Assembly (NCBI GenBank): GCA_028023455.1
Contig: JAQFVV010012395.1
Coordinates: forward strand, 1,550,001 to 1,614,000
DNA length: 64,000 nucleotides
Reading direction: 5' to 3'
Source of the DNA: Epiperipatus broadwayi
Lineage: Eukaryota > Onychophora > Udeonychophora > Euonychophora > Peripatidae
How positions within the stretch are numbered: the stretch's first letter is position 1; each line of letters starts with the position of its first letter. Positions 49,251-61,315 of this stretch are shown here, piece by piece. The notes beneath the pieces are model-generated. The model searched no databases. It was given only the letters and a program-made list of their open reading frames with translations, and had not been told where the DNA came from. Position numbers and translations under genes: made by a program.

Positions 49251-49254
49251 TAAC

Positions 49255-52085
49255 AATATTAGTAATAATTCTTAATGTTAATAATTTCCCAACATGCATG
49301 CATAAAATAAATTTATTTTGATAATATATTAAAATATATGTATGCATAGATTTGCAAAATACTTGTTGACCTAATCATAAAAATTAATATAATAAATTTG
49401 ATTTAAGTTAAGCTAATATTATAAAGCACACTATTTTGGAGATGATCTTGCTGATAAGTAAAAACTGTTTTGAAGGTAAAATATTTACGAATTCAGCTAC
49501 TGTGACATCAGCTGCAGTGAAAGTTTCAATTATGAATAAATTGAACAGTGAACTTTTTTTTCCATTAAAGTAAGATTTTTGCAATGAACACACCTTTGTC
49601 ATGTTTTGTAAGATTTAAATAGCCAATTTTGTTTATTTGCTGATATTGGGATTAGTATTTTAAGGGCTACTATCTCTTGTTACTGCAAATTTGATTTTTT
49701 TCTTCATTCTTTTTTATGCAAATAAATGCTTATAATTACTTATCAATTTTATCTATGCTCTTTTCTACTTTTTTATACCTTATATACTTATTTTCTACAG
49801 ATTCACATTTTCCCATCTATTATTTTACGCATGTTTTACTAATGCAAAGCTTTTTTTTTTACAACTCACTGTCTGTATTGCAGAGCTTATTAATTTTACT
49901 TGAATACTTTCCATAATTTATTGCAAATTTTTTTAAATCAGACTACTATTATTTGTATGGTACCCCTTTCCCAAACCCCAATATTCTTTTTTAATTAATC
50001 AATTTTTCATATGTTTTTCTTGCTTCAGTTCTTAATTTTTTAAAAAGTTAATCTCTTATTGTACCACTACTAAATTGTGATCAAATCTTTCATCTCTAGG
50101 ATATACAATGCACATTTAATATTGTTTCTAAACCTATTTTGAACCAAAACATAATTTTATTGAAATCCTTTTTATCATATGGGACTTTTGATATATAAAT
50201 CTTCCATTTTTGATTTTTATCACATGCATTCATTACTATCATAGTATTTTTTTTTGCAGTGCTTATTACTCTTTTTTTTAATTACTATCTAAAATATCCA
50301 GCAATTTGTACCATTTTTAGATTTCTTCATTCATATTTCCTATATCAGCATATATCAGAATAGCAACAAAATTTCTTGGAAATGTGCTTAATTTTATCAT
50401 TATTAAAAAAAATATGTGCAAAAGTCGTTTATTCATGAACTAGCTTAAAACAACTTTTACTTTCAGAATGCAAAATTCTGATACTTTCTTCAGTCTTTTC
50501 TTCAGAGAGACAATACATCTTATACTAAATTGTACAATATCCAACCCATTTTTTTCTTCTTTTATGACAATAAATTTACTATTTTATGTGGATTTTTCAT
50601 CTTCTGATACTTCTTGTTTTAATAGCTTCAAGTTGTTTAGTCATGTCTAGCTTGAAATTGTTAATCCAGAAGATCATATCTCAGTGGAATAGTTTTACAT
50701 TTGCTTTCTCCATCCATCTTTACAGTATTTGTAAATCTAACTACATAACAAATATATAGTCCCATTTTTTGGATATACTCATTAAATCTATTTACTGCTT
50801 ACATGTTAAATGTTCTAAAGCCCATCATTTAATCAAATAAAAAAGATATATTGTGCATACAACACTCTCACACAAAGTTTAAAAGCTATATAAGAATATC
50901 TTTAGTGTTTGGTTATTAAATTATTTGTATTATATATATATGCAAAATTCATATGAATTATAGTCTTAGATATGGTTAGGAATGAACCTTAGAAAAGAAA
51001 TATACAGAAAGGAAGAAGGACAAGTTGAAAAGTCTTTTTTATTTAATTAATAAACAAATGTTAGTCAACAATGTGATAAAGAAAATGATGCAAATATTTA
51101 AATGCTTATGCTACTCTTAGAAAATATAAATGAATACCATCTCATAAATATATACGTTTAGTTTAATGCCCAGAGCAATTTATTAATGAAGAAAATAAAC
51201 TGAAAAAAAACCTAGGTCTAACAAAATGAAATAGAAACTTATGTTTATTAGGACAGATCTGAAAAAATAATATAGAATTATTGATCTATTGTCAGAACTT
51301 AAATGTCATTGACCTCATGAACAACTAAATGTTATTGAATAAGTAAATAATGCAGAAAACTAATAAAGTGATAAGTAGGTGAATAGATAAGAAATTTAAT
51401 AAGCTCCAGATTCAAGTTAATAAGCTCAAGAAAATATGAAGGTACAAGAATTGGAATAATATATATTAAAAATAAACAATTTAAAATAGATAATAGATTT
51501 ATAATTTGTGTAGAAAATGAAATAAATTGATGTGTTGAAACTGTGAGATGTGTGTAATTTCAGTCTTAAATATTAAAAGTTTAATATTAAATGGAAAACT
51601 ATCTAAGTGCCTTTCTTTGTTATTTTTCTTTCTTCATTGCAGTACATTCCAGATCATATTTCTCTTTTGAAATTTTTATTTGAACTTTTCAAAATAATGA
51701 AATATATCGAAGGGCAAGTTTCTTTCTTTGTAAATTGTATTATTATAAAACACATAAAATTATTTATACCTCTGTATAATTTTAAAATCTAAATATTAAT
51801 TTTATTAATGATCTTTGAATACTGTTATTTCAAAAATCAAGTTTTATTTCTGCATACATTTTCAAATTCAATAACCAACCTTTCATCACTTTCTAAAAAC
51901 ATCCTATTATCTAGACTTACATTACAAATTGGATGTGATTTTTAAAATTATATGATAAAATATTTTTATTTTTAAAGAATTTTAGTTTTTCTCTCTGTAG
52001 GCAGGTTGAAGTAACTGGCAGTAGTTACTACCATACAAGCAATGATAATTACTGTTGGTAGATACTTCAAAGGCATTCTTGCATT
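49255..52085. other. AT-rich unassigned stretch
   Basis: No gene can be supported. The Phe/Ser/Leu-rich plus-strand frames near 49,716-49,916 and 50,468-50,650 look like complements of A-rich sequence. They might be antisense to a very decayed retroelement on the minus strand, but I could not identify motifs. Confidence 0.4.
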
Positions 52086-52090
52086 TTAAC

Positions 52091-52490
52091 ATTTAAAACT
52101 ATATCAACCAACATCCAATCAATTTGCCACAGCTGTGGCAGGGATGAGGAAGCATTTGATCACATAATTAAAACATGCATGGGTCTAGGTAATAAAAAAA
52201 AATTATATTTGATAACACAAAGATAGATTATTACAAAATACTTAACATCAAAAATTGCATCCGTGGAAGAGATATTCCTACAATCAGGTTAGCAGTTTTC
52301 ATCACCTATGCCATATGGGTTGTTAGGTGCAAGGCACAATACCAACTTCCCAAGCCGGATGAGAACTCACTATTTAATCAAAGCATGTAAAAGATTAAAC
52401 AAAGAGACAAAACTCTTGCAACAACATTCATTTTTCAAGAGACAGGAAGCTATTTCAGACCTGTCAATAGAGTTAATGAACTTAACCTAA
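52091..52490 (+). pseudogene. Retroelement C-terminal zinc-binding fragment
   Basis: NIQSICHSCGRDEEAFDHII followed by KTC (52,112-52,180) has the spacing C-x2-C ... H-x4-C of the zinc-binding region found C-terminal to the reverse transcriptase in several non-LTR families. About 130 bases downstream TYAIWVVRCKAQYQ resembles the hydrophobic/basic segment that often follows. After one frame change a 60-residue basic frame runs to 52,490. No reverse transcriptase core lies upstream, so this is a 3' fragment. The family cannot be named. Confidence 0.45.
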
Positions 52491-52499
52491 ATATCTAAC

Positions 52500-53195
52500 C
52501 CTGTTTTAACTCAATAATGTTAATCCTATAACTTATCTATTATTGTAAATTTTCATTATACATATTTATAATGTATCATCCATATTTATACTCATAATTA
52601 ATGTAACATAGGCATTAATTAGTTTAATAAATGTTTTTGAGAACATCAAACATTTTCATTTGGTATCACTTAATTAAAATGTCTAATAATTATTTCTCCA
52701 TTAAACTTATTAGAGGTAATTTCAGCAGAAGTTTATATTAAATGTTGTAATAGCTTTTCTAATCAAGTAACAAAATAATGACAATTGCTACAGTAATCAT
52801 TTCTTATTAAAATATAATGTAGCCATTTAATTATTTAATAGCTTCAAGTGATATTGCTAAAAAAAAAATTTATAATAAATAAATATCAATCTAAATTTTG
52901 ATTAGAAATTGGCTTTAGCTGTTGACAGTACTGAATTGTTTATGTATATTATCTTTGCAATATATTTCACATATTCTTAGTTAGTAGTTAGGATGGGTTA
53001 CAAAAATTAAATGCTTGAAGTAAAAAAAAGTTTTTTTTAATTTATCTAATTTTATCCCTGTTAAAAACAAATTAGATATGTGACAAACTGTATGGTGGTA
53101 GAGTTGTATCAACAGTATTTATCTTGATGGAAAATGTAAATCCATGTGTAATTATGAACTCTATTTAGAATAATATATAAAATGTAAAAGTTTAA
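52500..53195. other. AT-rich gene-free stretch
   Basis: Nothing recognisable. Confidence 0.5.
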
Positions 53196-53376
53196 ACATA
53201 TATGTTGTAACGGGCATACATGCTGTTACATTATTATAATAAGTAAAATTAGAAATTAAAAATAAAAAGTTCGCAAATAAAAACTTCTTTTTTAAGAATT
53301 AAAAATTGAAAATTAAAAGTCATCTAAACTCGTATATGTATAAAATCGCACACATGGAAAATTATTAAAAGAAAAT

Positions 53377-54363
53377 GGTGCTCTTTTAGTACGCGATCTT
53401 TGCCATTTTGGATTTCAAAAACAATCAAAAACATGATCTGACACATGTAAGTGATAAAAAAAGTACACGAAAATGGGAAAAATTTAGAACTTGGGTCACG
53501 TGACTTTGAAAAATCCCCCCAAAACATCGCGCCGAAAAAAAAAAGCCAAAACATGAAAAATGTAGAACTGATCACATGATTATAATATCAATTAGAATCA
53601 ACACATAGATCTGAGATCCAAAAAATATTTTAAAAATATAAAAAGCTAACATGCATTAATGAACACAGGTTACAAAAGAAAACCATATATTTTTAATATA
53701 TAAAAAGCATCACGTATTATTGACTTCTAAAAAGCATAGATATTTAAAATATATAAAAAGCTAACATGCATTATTAAATCATGCAGGTTACAATATTAAC
53801 ACTTACATTTATAACTTGTCTCATTTTTGTAAACATATAAAAAGATCGATCGAAGGGTATATACTGTATATAAAAATCAAACTAAAACTTATTCATTTTA
53901 TAATTAATTGCGTTTTATCTTACCAGAATCCTGATATTGTATGTTCCCTTTGTTTGCCAAATTTCAGATTCTCTGCCTAGAAAAAATTCAAAATGTATAA
54001 TCCATTCATAGGACAGCCCCCCACCCCACGCGCAAGTAAATCAACAAGGTATTTTTTTTTTAGATTATCATTGGCTAAAAAGTACATTTTCTCATTTTAA
54101 ATTATAAATCAAATAATTTATATACAGCCTAGTTTACAAAAATAATATTAATTTTAACTAATTATTAAATATTTAGTTTTCATAATTTATAACTTATTAC
54201 AAGTTATAGATGAATTGCGTATTAGCTTTTACAAATATTAATACAGTTGCTTCTTAATTCTATATATATCTAAAGTTACAGTATTACCGCACTTTATAAG
54301 TTTATTTACATAAAATATTTTATTTGACTTATGGCATTAATTATTGGGTAGTAGTGAAGTAAG
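53377..54363 (+). repeat. Left arm of the foldback element
   Basis: Matches the reverse complement of 54,722-55,823 over its length (about 90% by eye), except for one unrelated internal stretch. From TATATTTTTAATATATAAAA to CATGCATTATTAAATCATGC (~53,690-53,785) the left arm has its own filler, whereas the right arm carries a longer, different filler. Confidence 0.9.
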
Positions 54364-54721
54364 TTATAAAATGATTTTTTACAGTTTACTTTCAATGATG
54401 GAGGGAAAGATTTTAGATAATTAAATTGTTTATGTTTTCCTCTGCTCTTAAAATCTCGAGGGAGATGACACCAAAACTTCTTAGATTTTAAACTGAACAA
54501 TAACAAGATAAAAGTTTCTCTTACTTCCCCCCTTCATCATATCAAAGCATATTGTTTAAATTCAAATATGTATTAAATTTAATAAAGGATGGCGAGCATT
54601 TATTGATTAAAGTTTAAAATTATTCTATTTGTAATATTGCTCTCTCTCTCTATATAAGATCTAACCCAAGAGTTAGAAAATAGATTAATAAAGTATTAAT
54701 AAATCAGATAATTTGAACACA

Positions 54722-55823
54722 GTTACTTCACCATTACCCAATAATTAATCCTGTAAGTCATATAAAATATTTTGTGGAAATAAACTTATAAAGTGCAGTA
54801 ATACTGCAACTTTAGATATATATAGAATTAAGAAGTAACTGTATTAATATTTGTAAAATAATACGCATCATAACTTTTAATAACTTATGAATTGCGAAAA
54901 CTAAATAATATTTAATAAATTAGTTAAAATTTATATTATTTTTGCAAACTAGGCTGTATATAAATTATTTGATTTATAATTTAAAATGAGAAAATGTACT
55001 TTTTAGCCAATGATAATCTAAAAAAAAATACCTTGTTGATTTACTTGCATGCAGGGTAGAGGTGGGGGCTGTCCTACAAATGGATTATACATTCTGAATG
55101 TTTTTCTAGGCAGAGAATCTGAAATTTTGCAAACAAAGGGAACATACAATATCAGGATTCTGGTAAGATAAAACACAATTAATTATAAAATGAATAAGTT
55201 TTAGTTTGATTTTTATATACAGTATATACCCTTCGATCGATCTTTTTATATGTTTACAAAAATGAGACAAGTTATAAGTGTAAGTGTTAATGTTGTAACC
55301 TGCATGATTTAATATATGTTAAAAATATATCAAAGAAAGAGATTTGAAATTAGTTCCTCACTTTATAGTAAATTCCACATGGAATCTTATTAATATTGGA
55401 CATTAAGTAATTTAATGGTTTATAAATGTATTGCCAAATTTAATGTTATTTTATAATTTTTTTTTTATTGTAAACATAGTTGAATAAACCTGTTTTTGAT
55501 AAGTAAAAATATATGGTTTTCTTTTGTAACCTGTGTTCATTAATGCATGTTAGCTTTTTATATTTTTAAAATATTTTTTGCAATCTCAGATCTATGTGTT
55601 ACTTTTAATTGATATTATAGTCACGTGATCAGAGTTCTACATTTTTCATGTTTTGGCTTTTTTTTTTTTTACTGTGCGATGTTTGTTTTTTGGGGGGGGG
55701 TTTCCAAGTCATGTGACCCAAATTCTAAATTTTTTTTGTTCTCGCGTACTTTTTTTATCACTTAGATGTTTTTGGTTGTTTTTAAAATTCAAAATGGCAG
55801 AGATCGCGTACTAAAAGAACACC
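54722..55823 (-). repeat. Right arm of the foldback element
   Basis: Reverse complement of the left arm. Contains a unique internal segment at about 55,310-55,510 (ATGTTAAAAATATATCAAAG to GTTGAATAAACCTGTTTTTG) that is absent from the left arm. One arm has therefore gained or swapped internal sequence since the arms diverged. Confidence 0.88.
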
Positions 55824-57624
55824 AAGAAAACTTTATTAAAAAAAAAAGTATTTTAAAGCTAAATTTTCAACAAAAACTTTAAGATTTAAAGATAAAATTA
55901 TATCTTTAAAAATATACAAAATTTACTTAATTCTTTTGTGTAAAAAGGCTAAAAATGGAAATGAATATTTTTAATTAATCTTAAGTAAACTAGCCCTTGG
56001 GCATTTCAAAATTTATAATTAAAGGTCAGATAGGAGAGAAAAGCAATAGTAATAGAATAGCCAATAAAAAAATCCCTCAGGAAACGGACCACAGCAAAAG
56101 GATCATCATCATCATGATGTCATGTTCAGTCAATCTGCAATTTTAATATAAAAAGGAAAAGATTGGGAATAATTTATGATGTGTGCTATATATGTTAAGT
56201 TCCAGGAGAGTTGAAGGAGAAGGGATTGGAAAGAAGCACTTTCAATCCCTTCCGTTTTTATAAAAGAAATGAAATATCGTTTTCCTATATTGTGGACCCC
56301 AGGACATCAGGATCTTGCAATAAAATCTTGCAAAGAACTATACCAGCTACGAAAAGGACCTCCGGATAAATACCAACAGAATGGCTAATGGCATACCAGT
56401 CTCCCCAGGATGTCATTGGGATTAACACTGGATCCAAATTACAAGCAACTATTAAGGATGGACTTTTAAACTATAAGAACTATATATATATAATTCATGA
56501 ACATTAAGTATAAATATTTCCAATATTTAAATATAAATTCCTATCTGACCAAATTAAATCATTCATAATTATTTTTATCATATGTAGTTTTAAAATCATT
56601 TCCATTAATTTAATTTTTCCGTTCTTTTAAGTGTTTATTATGTTTTTTTTTTCACATTAAGCTAAAACTTTTAGTTAAATCATTTTAAATTTAAATCGGG
56701 TGTGAATGGCTGCATAGATTAATAAAGTTATGTTAGTTTAAGGGAGGGTAAATCTTAGGTTATTTGTTTCGCAGTTAAATTGGGTCAATGTATTGGTGTA
56801 ATTAGTAAATGTAGCATGAAGATCCACTATGTGCAGGATCACATATGCTACACTTGGGCAAAATAAGTTCCATTTCTTACTGACCATCGGAAACAGACGG
56901 TATTCCCTGCTCCCTGGATCACCCTTTAGCTTATGGAATGGGATCGTAAGTCGGCAAAAAGGTCCACAATCTCTTCCTATGGAGTTTTTTTTTGTATTGT
57001 TCTTGCCTGACAGACGTAGCATTCCTGTACTGGATGAGGGATATTTTTTTCTAAATAACCACACTGTTCAGATGTATATTTCGGTGAGTGCGGTAATACA
57101 TTGATATATCAGGTAGATTGGCATTAGTTTGATTGCAAACTTTTGGCCTAGGGATAAATAAGGGATATAGAATATTTTCTTTTTCGAGTGCAATCTATGT
57201 AGTCTATCCACACTCAACACTTTAATAAAATATTAATAAATTCATCTGTGCGAACTTATAAAATCAAAAGTTAAAATGTAAATCAAATTATAAAGTAAAC
57301 ATTATAATAAAATAATTCTAAATTTTATATATGTGCAAAATAAATGTTTCTGTGTATTGTTAATCTGGCAGTGGCTTATTCTTATTTTTTATTATCTTCC
57401 TTTCTTTAAAAATAAAGTATATATTATATCTGCTGCTCTGCAAGCTAGTGACTGGGGCTAACAGTCTATAATAAAATAAAAATTGAATCTTAACTTAAGT
57501 ATCTGCCTGCCTACTATATAAATTTTCCAGGTTTGAATGGCCTGGTGGCGCCCTTATATGGCAGATATGGTAAGACTCTAACACACCCTTTCACCCCATC
57601 CATTATAATATATATATGTATATT

Positions 57625-58715
57625 TATAGAAGTTTATATACATCCATCTATAATATTTTATTTTAGAATAAAAAGTAATAATAATATGGAATATCTTAGT
57701 ATAGATATAGATATTTTCTTTGCAAGTTTATCTTTTTTTTATTTTTATATTTCCAAATTTTAAAAATAGATTTATAAAGGAATGTTTTAAATGGTTAAGC
57801 TAACACTATATATGCCGTTATCATTCTTCTGCATCAATGTTTTTACTTACCATAATTGAAAAGAGACTTATTGACAAAATTAGTTAGTGGCCATGTGAAA
57901 ATCAAAACAAAAATCACCAATTTCACAACCATTTTTCTAATGCTAAAAATGTAATAGTTTCATTCTTTGAAACAGTAAGAGAAGTTTTAAAAAATCTTGA
58001 AAACTTAATGTCTTTTTGAAAAAAGTTTTTGAAGTACTTAAAACAATTATTGTACTTGTATCTAATCATTATAAGTAATATTAAGTTGCTTTTTTAAACA
58101 TAGAATTACTTTGATATTAAAATTATATATATACACTTATTCATAAACCAACTAAATTCAAATATATATTCACATGCTTTTTTCAAATAATAGGTATATG
58201 GAACATGATGATAAAATGTAAAAAAAAAAAGAAGCAACATTTAAATGATAATAGAATAAAAATTTCATTTCCATTATTAATTTCTTATTATATATATATA
58301 GGGGGTATGGCAGTACCATTGCATTAAAACTGATGAAATTTTATTAAATAGTTTATTGATAATAAAAAAAAATCAACAAAAGATAAAGAAATAGTAATAT
58401 TTTTTTAAATTGTAGCTAATTTATATCTACTTGATCTGTAATTTTAAATGAGATAGCAGCTGCTTTAATTTTTTTCAAATTGTTCAGTCTACAATTCTAC
58501 TTTGAACTTTGTATAAGAGACTTTTTTCCTTATATTGTATTAATAAACAAAAACTTTTATTCTATATAAACTTGATAATTGCAGGTTGAAACTATTTTTA
58601 TTGTTTAAATCTTATTGACAGTAAAGTGTTTCAAATAATATGTTATTAAGAAATTTTTCAAATATGCTAAAATATCTTGTATGTAGTAGCAGATTGTGAT
58701 CATTCAAAATATATG
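57625..58715. other. AT-rich gene-free stretch
   Basis: Nothing recognisable apart from TA microsatellites. Confidence 0.5.
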
Positions 58716-58889
58716 CTTTAATAGGTTGTCATCTGATCCTTTGGGTCAGCCGCTAGAGGCGCAATTTCTAACTAAAAACACATTAATATAACATTCCCGG
58801 GCTAGCGATTCTCTATTAATATTGAATTTTTTTTGGTTTGTTTACAAAGTTTACTTTCTTTCGTTTCTGAATTATTTTTCCCAAATAAT

Positions 58890-60590
58890 ATTTTTGACGA
58901 TGGGATAATAATACTTTTTTTTTTTAATTTTTTTTTTTTACCAAAGGGTTTTTTTTTTGGTGTGTGTTCAAATAGTAATTTGTGTTTTTTTTTAAAAATA
59001 ATATTACTGTTTTTGTAAAATTGGATTGACAAAATTCAAGAGAGAACAGGTTTTTTTGATGGATCTTTAAATAATATTTTACGTTACTTTGATAGGTTTA
59101 CATTTGATTGCCGACAACAATTATTGGGAGAAGTGTTGTTTTTTTTTTTTCGCGTGTGTATGTTTAAATAAAAATTAAAACCTTTACTTTTATCGGTTTA
59201 CATTTGATTGACGACCGATTGGACTTCCTTTCATTTTTAAATTATGGTTTTGGTTCTACAAATAAATATTTTTGACAATGGGACAATAATAATTGTTGTT
59301 TGTTTAATTTTTATTGACAAGAGCGGGTGTTTTTTTGGTGTAGATTCAAATAGTAATTTGGGTTATGTTTAAATAATAAGTTGCGGTCTTACTTTGATCG
59401 GTTTACATTTGATTGCCGACACTAATTATTGGGAGGGGTGTTTTTTTGTGTGTACAATTGTAGACAACAATTATTGGGAGAAGGGGTGGGTTAACCGTTT
59501 AAAGAATAGTAGTTTACGTTACTTTTAGTAGTGGTGTATATTTGATTGCTGACAATAATTAGTGAGAGACGTGGGTGTTTTTGGGTGATGATTAAATACT
59601 AATTTACCTTCCTTTTATTTTACATTTGATTGCCAACAACAATTATTGGGAGCTAAAGAGGTTGTTTTTTTGTGTATGTTTAAATCAAAATTGAAGTTAC
59701 TTTTATCGGTTATATTTGATTGACAACGGTTTTGACTTTCTTTTTTTTTTTTCATTTATAAATTATGGTTTTGGTTTGCCCAAAACCTAATATTTTTGAC
59801 AATGGGATAATAATAGTTGTTGTGGTTTTCTTTCATTTTTATTGACAAGAGCGGGTCTTTTTTCGGTGTATGTTCAAATAGTAATTTAGGTTACGTTTAA
59901 AAAATAATCGGTTTACCTTATTTTTAGTGCTTTACATTTGATTGCAGACGACAATTAGTGGGAGGGGTGTTTTTGTTTACGATTAAAGAATAATTGTACA
60001 TTCCTTTTATTTTTTACATTTGATTGCCGACAACAATTATTGGAAGAAAGGGTTTTGCGTTTTGTTTTGTTTTTTTTTGTTTGTTTGTATGTTTAAATCA
60101 AAATTTAAGTTACTTTTATCAGTTACCATTTGATTGAAAACTGATTTGACTTTCTTTTTTCATTTATAAATTATTTGGGTTTTTCCAAATAATATTCGAT
60201 TTGACAATGGGACAATAATAGTCTAGGTTTCTTTAATTTTGATTGACAAGAGCAGGTCTTTTTCGGTGTACGTTCAAATTGTAATTTGGGTTATGTTTAA
60301 CTAATAATTTACTGTCTTACTTTGATTGCCGATGAGAATTAGTGGGAGGGTTGTTTTTTTTCTATACAATTAAAGAATAATTGACGTTCCTTTTATTTGC
60401 CCGTTTGATTGCCGACGACAACAATTATTAGGAGAAGAGGGGTTTTTGGGGCTATATTTAAATAAAAATTTTAATTACTTTTATTTTACATTTGATTGCC
60501 GATGACAACAATTATCGGGAGAAGAAGGGATGTACATTTAAATAAAAATTGAATTTACTTCTTTTATTTTTGACATTTGACGAAGGCCAT
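58890..60590. repeat. Internal complex minisatellite of the 58.7-61.3 kb transposon
   Basis: TTTGATTGCCGACAACAATT followed by ATTGGGAG recurs about a dozen times in variant forms (for example near 59,104, 59,408, 59,535, 59,625, 59,937, 60,028, 60,320, 60,407 and 60,490). A second block, TTTTTGACAATGGGACAATA, recurs near 58,890, 59,270, 59,793 and 60,196, and ATTGACAAGAGCGGGT near 59,314, 59,843 and 60,242. This makes a higher-order pattern of about 380-525 bases. The strand shown is T/G-rich. Confidence 0.88.
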
Positions 60591-60600
60591 TTAGAATCCC

Positions 60601-60849
60601 TCAAACAAGCTTGCCTTTACGAAGTGAACATTTCCGTCGGCATATGTTTTTGGACCTCAAATTTGCGTATATTTGCCGCACAATCCAATCTTTTCTTTCA
60701 GCAGCAGGATGTTTTTTTCTTTTTTCTGCTGTAGAAATATTCCAGCACTGGCTTCCGTTGTCTGGAAATTCCCATCCTTTCAAGTTTTCTGTTGTGGGAA
60801 TTAGCCATACTTTTTGTCTCGGAAAATTTCTCGCTAAAACGTGACTCAA
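60601..60849 (-). other. Unassigned 82-residue open frame in the transposon
   Basis: A basic, non-repetitive frame (SHVLARNFPRQKVWLIPTTE ... RRKCSLRKGK) in the least AT-rich part of the element. An overlapping open frame on the plus strand covers the same DNA, so openness alone is weak evidence. There is no transposase catalytic motif or cysteine pattern. I list it only because sequence complexity is unusual for the window. Confidence 0.15.
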
Positions 60850-61315
60850 AGCGTGATTTTTAAATTTTTACGCTATTCCACCCTAATCAAAAATTTAAGA
60901 GGAATACAAATTTATGAGAAACAATCACGATACTGTTAAAATTGATAAAATGTAACAGTACATCAATTGGTCTTAAAAAAAAAAAGGCACCAATGAAAAT
61001 TTAAATAATTTTGACACGATCAAATTAACTCACCCTCATACGATATTGTTACATAAAATACATAATGCAGCATTACGATATAGTGCGTGACACAAACAAC
61101 TACGGCATTTTTCTCTGCTTTTAGCATCGGAAAAAGCCACACCGTTAGCGTAGAAAGTAGACTTAACTCTGAGTTAACAATCTTTCTAGGATTTTTTTTA
61201 GAAAGAATGCTTAAAGGCTTGGGTGCGGCCGCAGAAATGGCATATTTCTAGAAATTTAGCTAGAAATCGCACCTCTAGTGGCTGACACGAAGGATCAGAT
61301 GACAACCCTTTAATA

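Larger units (their letters stand above)
53377..55823. mobile_element. Foldback DNA transposon with ~1-kb inverted arms
   Basis: The ends are GGTGCTCTTTTAGTACGCGA (53,377) and, reversed, GGTGTTCTTTTAGTACGCGA (ending 55,823). Flanking 8-mers AAGAAAAT (53,369-53,376) and AAGAAAAC (55,824-55,831) match at 7 of 8 positions. The uninserted sibling site at 36.0 kb reads straight through this point, which confirms insertion. The arms extend inwards for about 1 kb on each side with a 358-bp unpaired centre. No transposase is visible. 8-bp duplications occur in hAT, P and Merlin-type elements, but the GGTG end does not let me choose. Confidence 0.9.
53198..57620 (-). mobile_element. Unclassified non-coding element, copy R (split by an insertion)
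   Basis: Inverted sibling of the 34.3-36.2 kb element. Starts with the terminal hairpin GTAACGGGCATACATGCTGT (53,207) and runs to GGTGGCGCCCTTATATGG and GTAAGACTCTAAC (57,544-57,582). Similarity fades near 57,600-57,620. Removing the 2.45-kb foldback insert leaves about 1.9 kb, close to the size of copy L. No conserved reading frame is shared by the two copies (the best frames at 34,945-35,145 and 56,738-57,064 do not correspond), so it is non-autonomous. Class unknown; the terminal hairpin is the main clue. Confidence 0.75.
58724..61307. mobile_element. 2.58-kb DNA transposon with perfect 8-bp target duplication
   Basis: The ends GGTTGTCATCTGATCCTTTG (58,724) and, reversed, GGTTGTCATCTGATCCTTCG (ending 61,307) pair over more than 40 bases (through GTCAGCC-CTAGAGG-GCG). 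CTTTAATA lies directly outside both ends (58,716-58,723 and 61,308-61,315), an exact 8-bp duplication. The interior has a long minisatellite and then about 650 bases of less AT-rich unique sequence (60,590-61,230). No transposase motif is visible, so it appears non-autonomous. A TIR starting GG with 8-bp duplications could fit Merlin or P-type transposons, but the superfamily is not certain. Confidence 0.93.

Noticed and set aside
49956-49985. GGTACCCCTTTCCCAAACCC, considered as a partner for the mariner end at 41.7 kb
   Set aside because: Similarity is only partial, it is 8 kb away in the same orientation, and the bases are not in the TIR register.
49600-50660. Possible minus-strand LINE remnant suggested by EAIKTRSIRR-like frames
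   Set aside because: No endonuclease or reverse transcriptase motif could be aligned in order.
58833-59018. Phe-rich open frame in the T-rich part of the 58.7-kb transposon
   Set aside because: Created by poly-T runs; not conserved in form.
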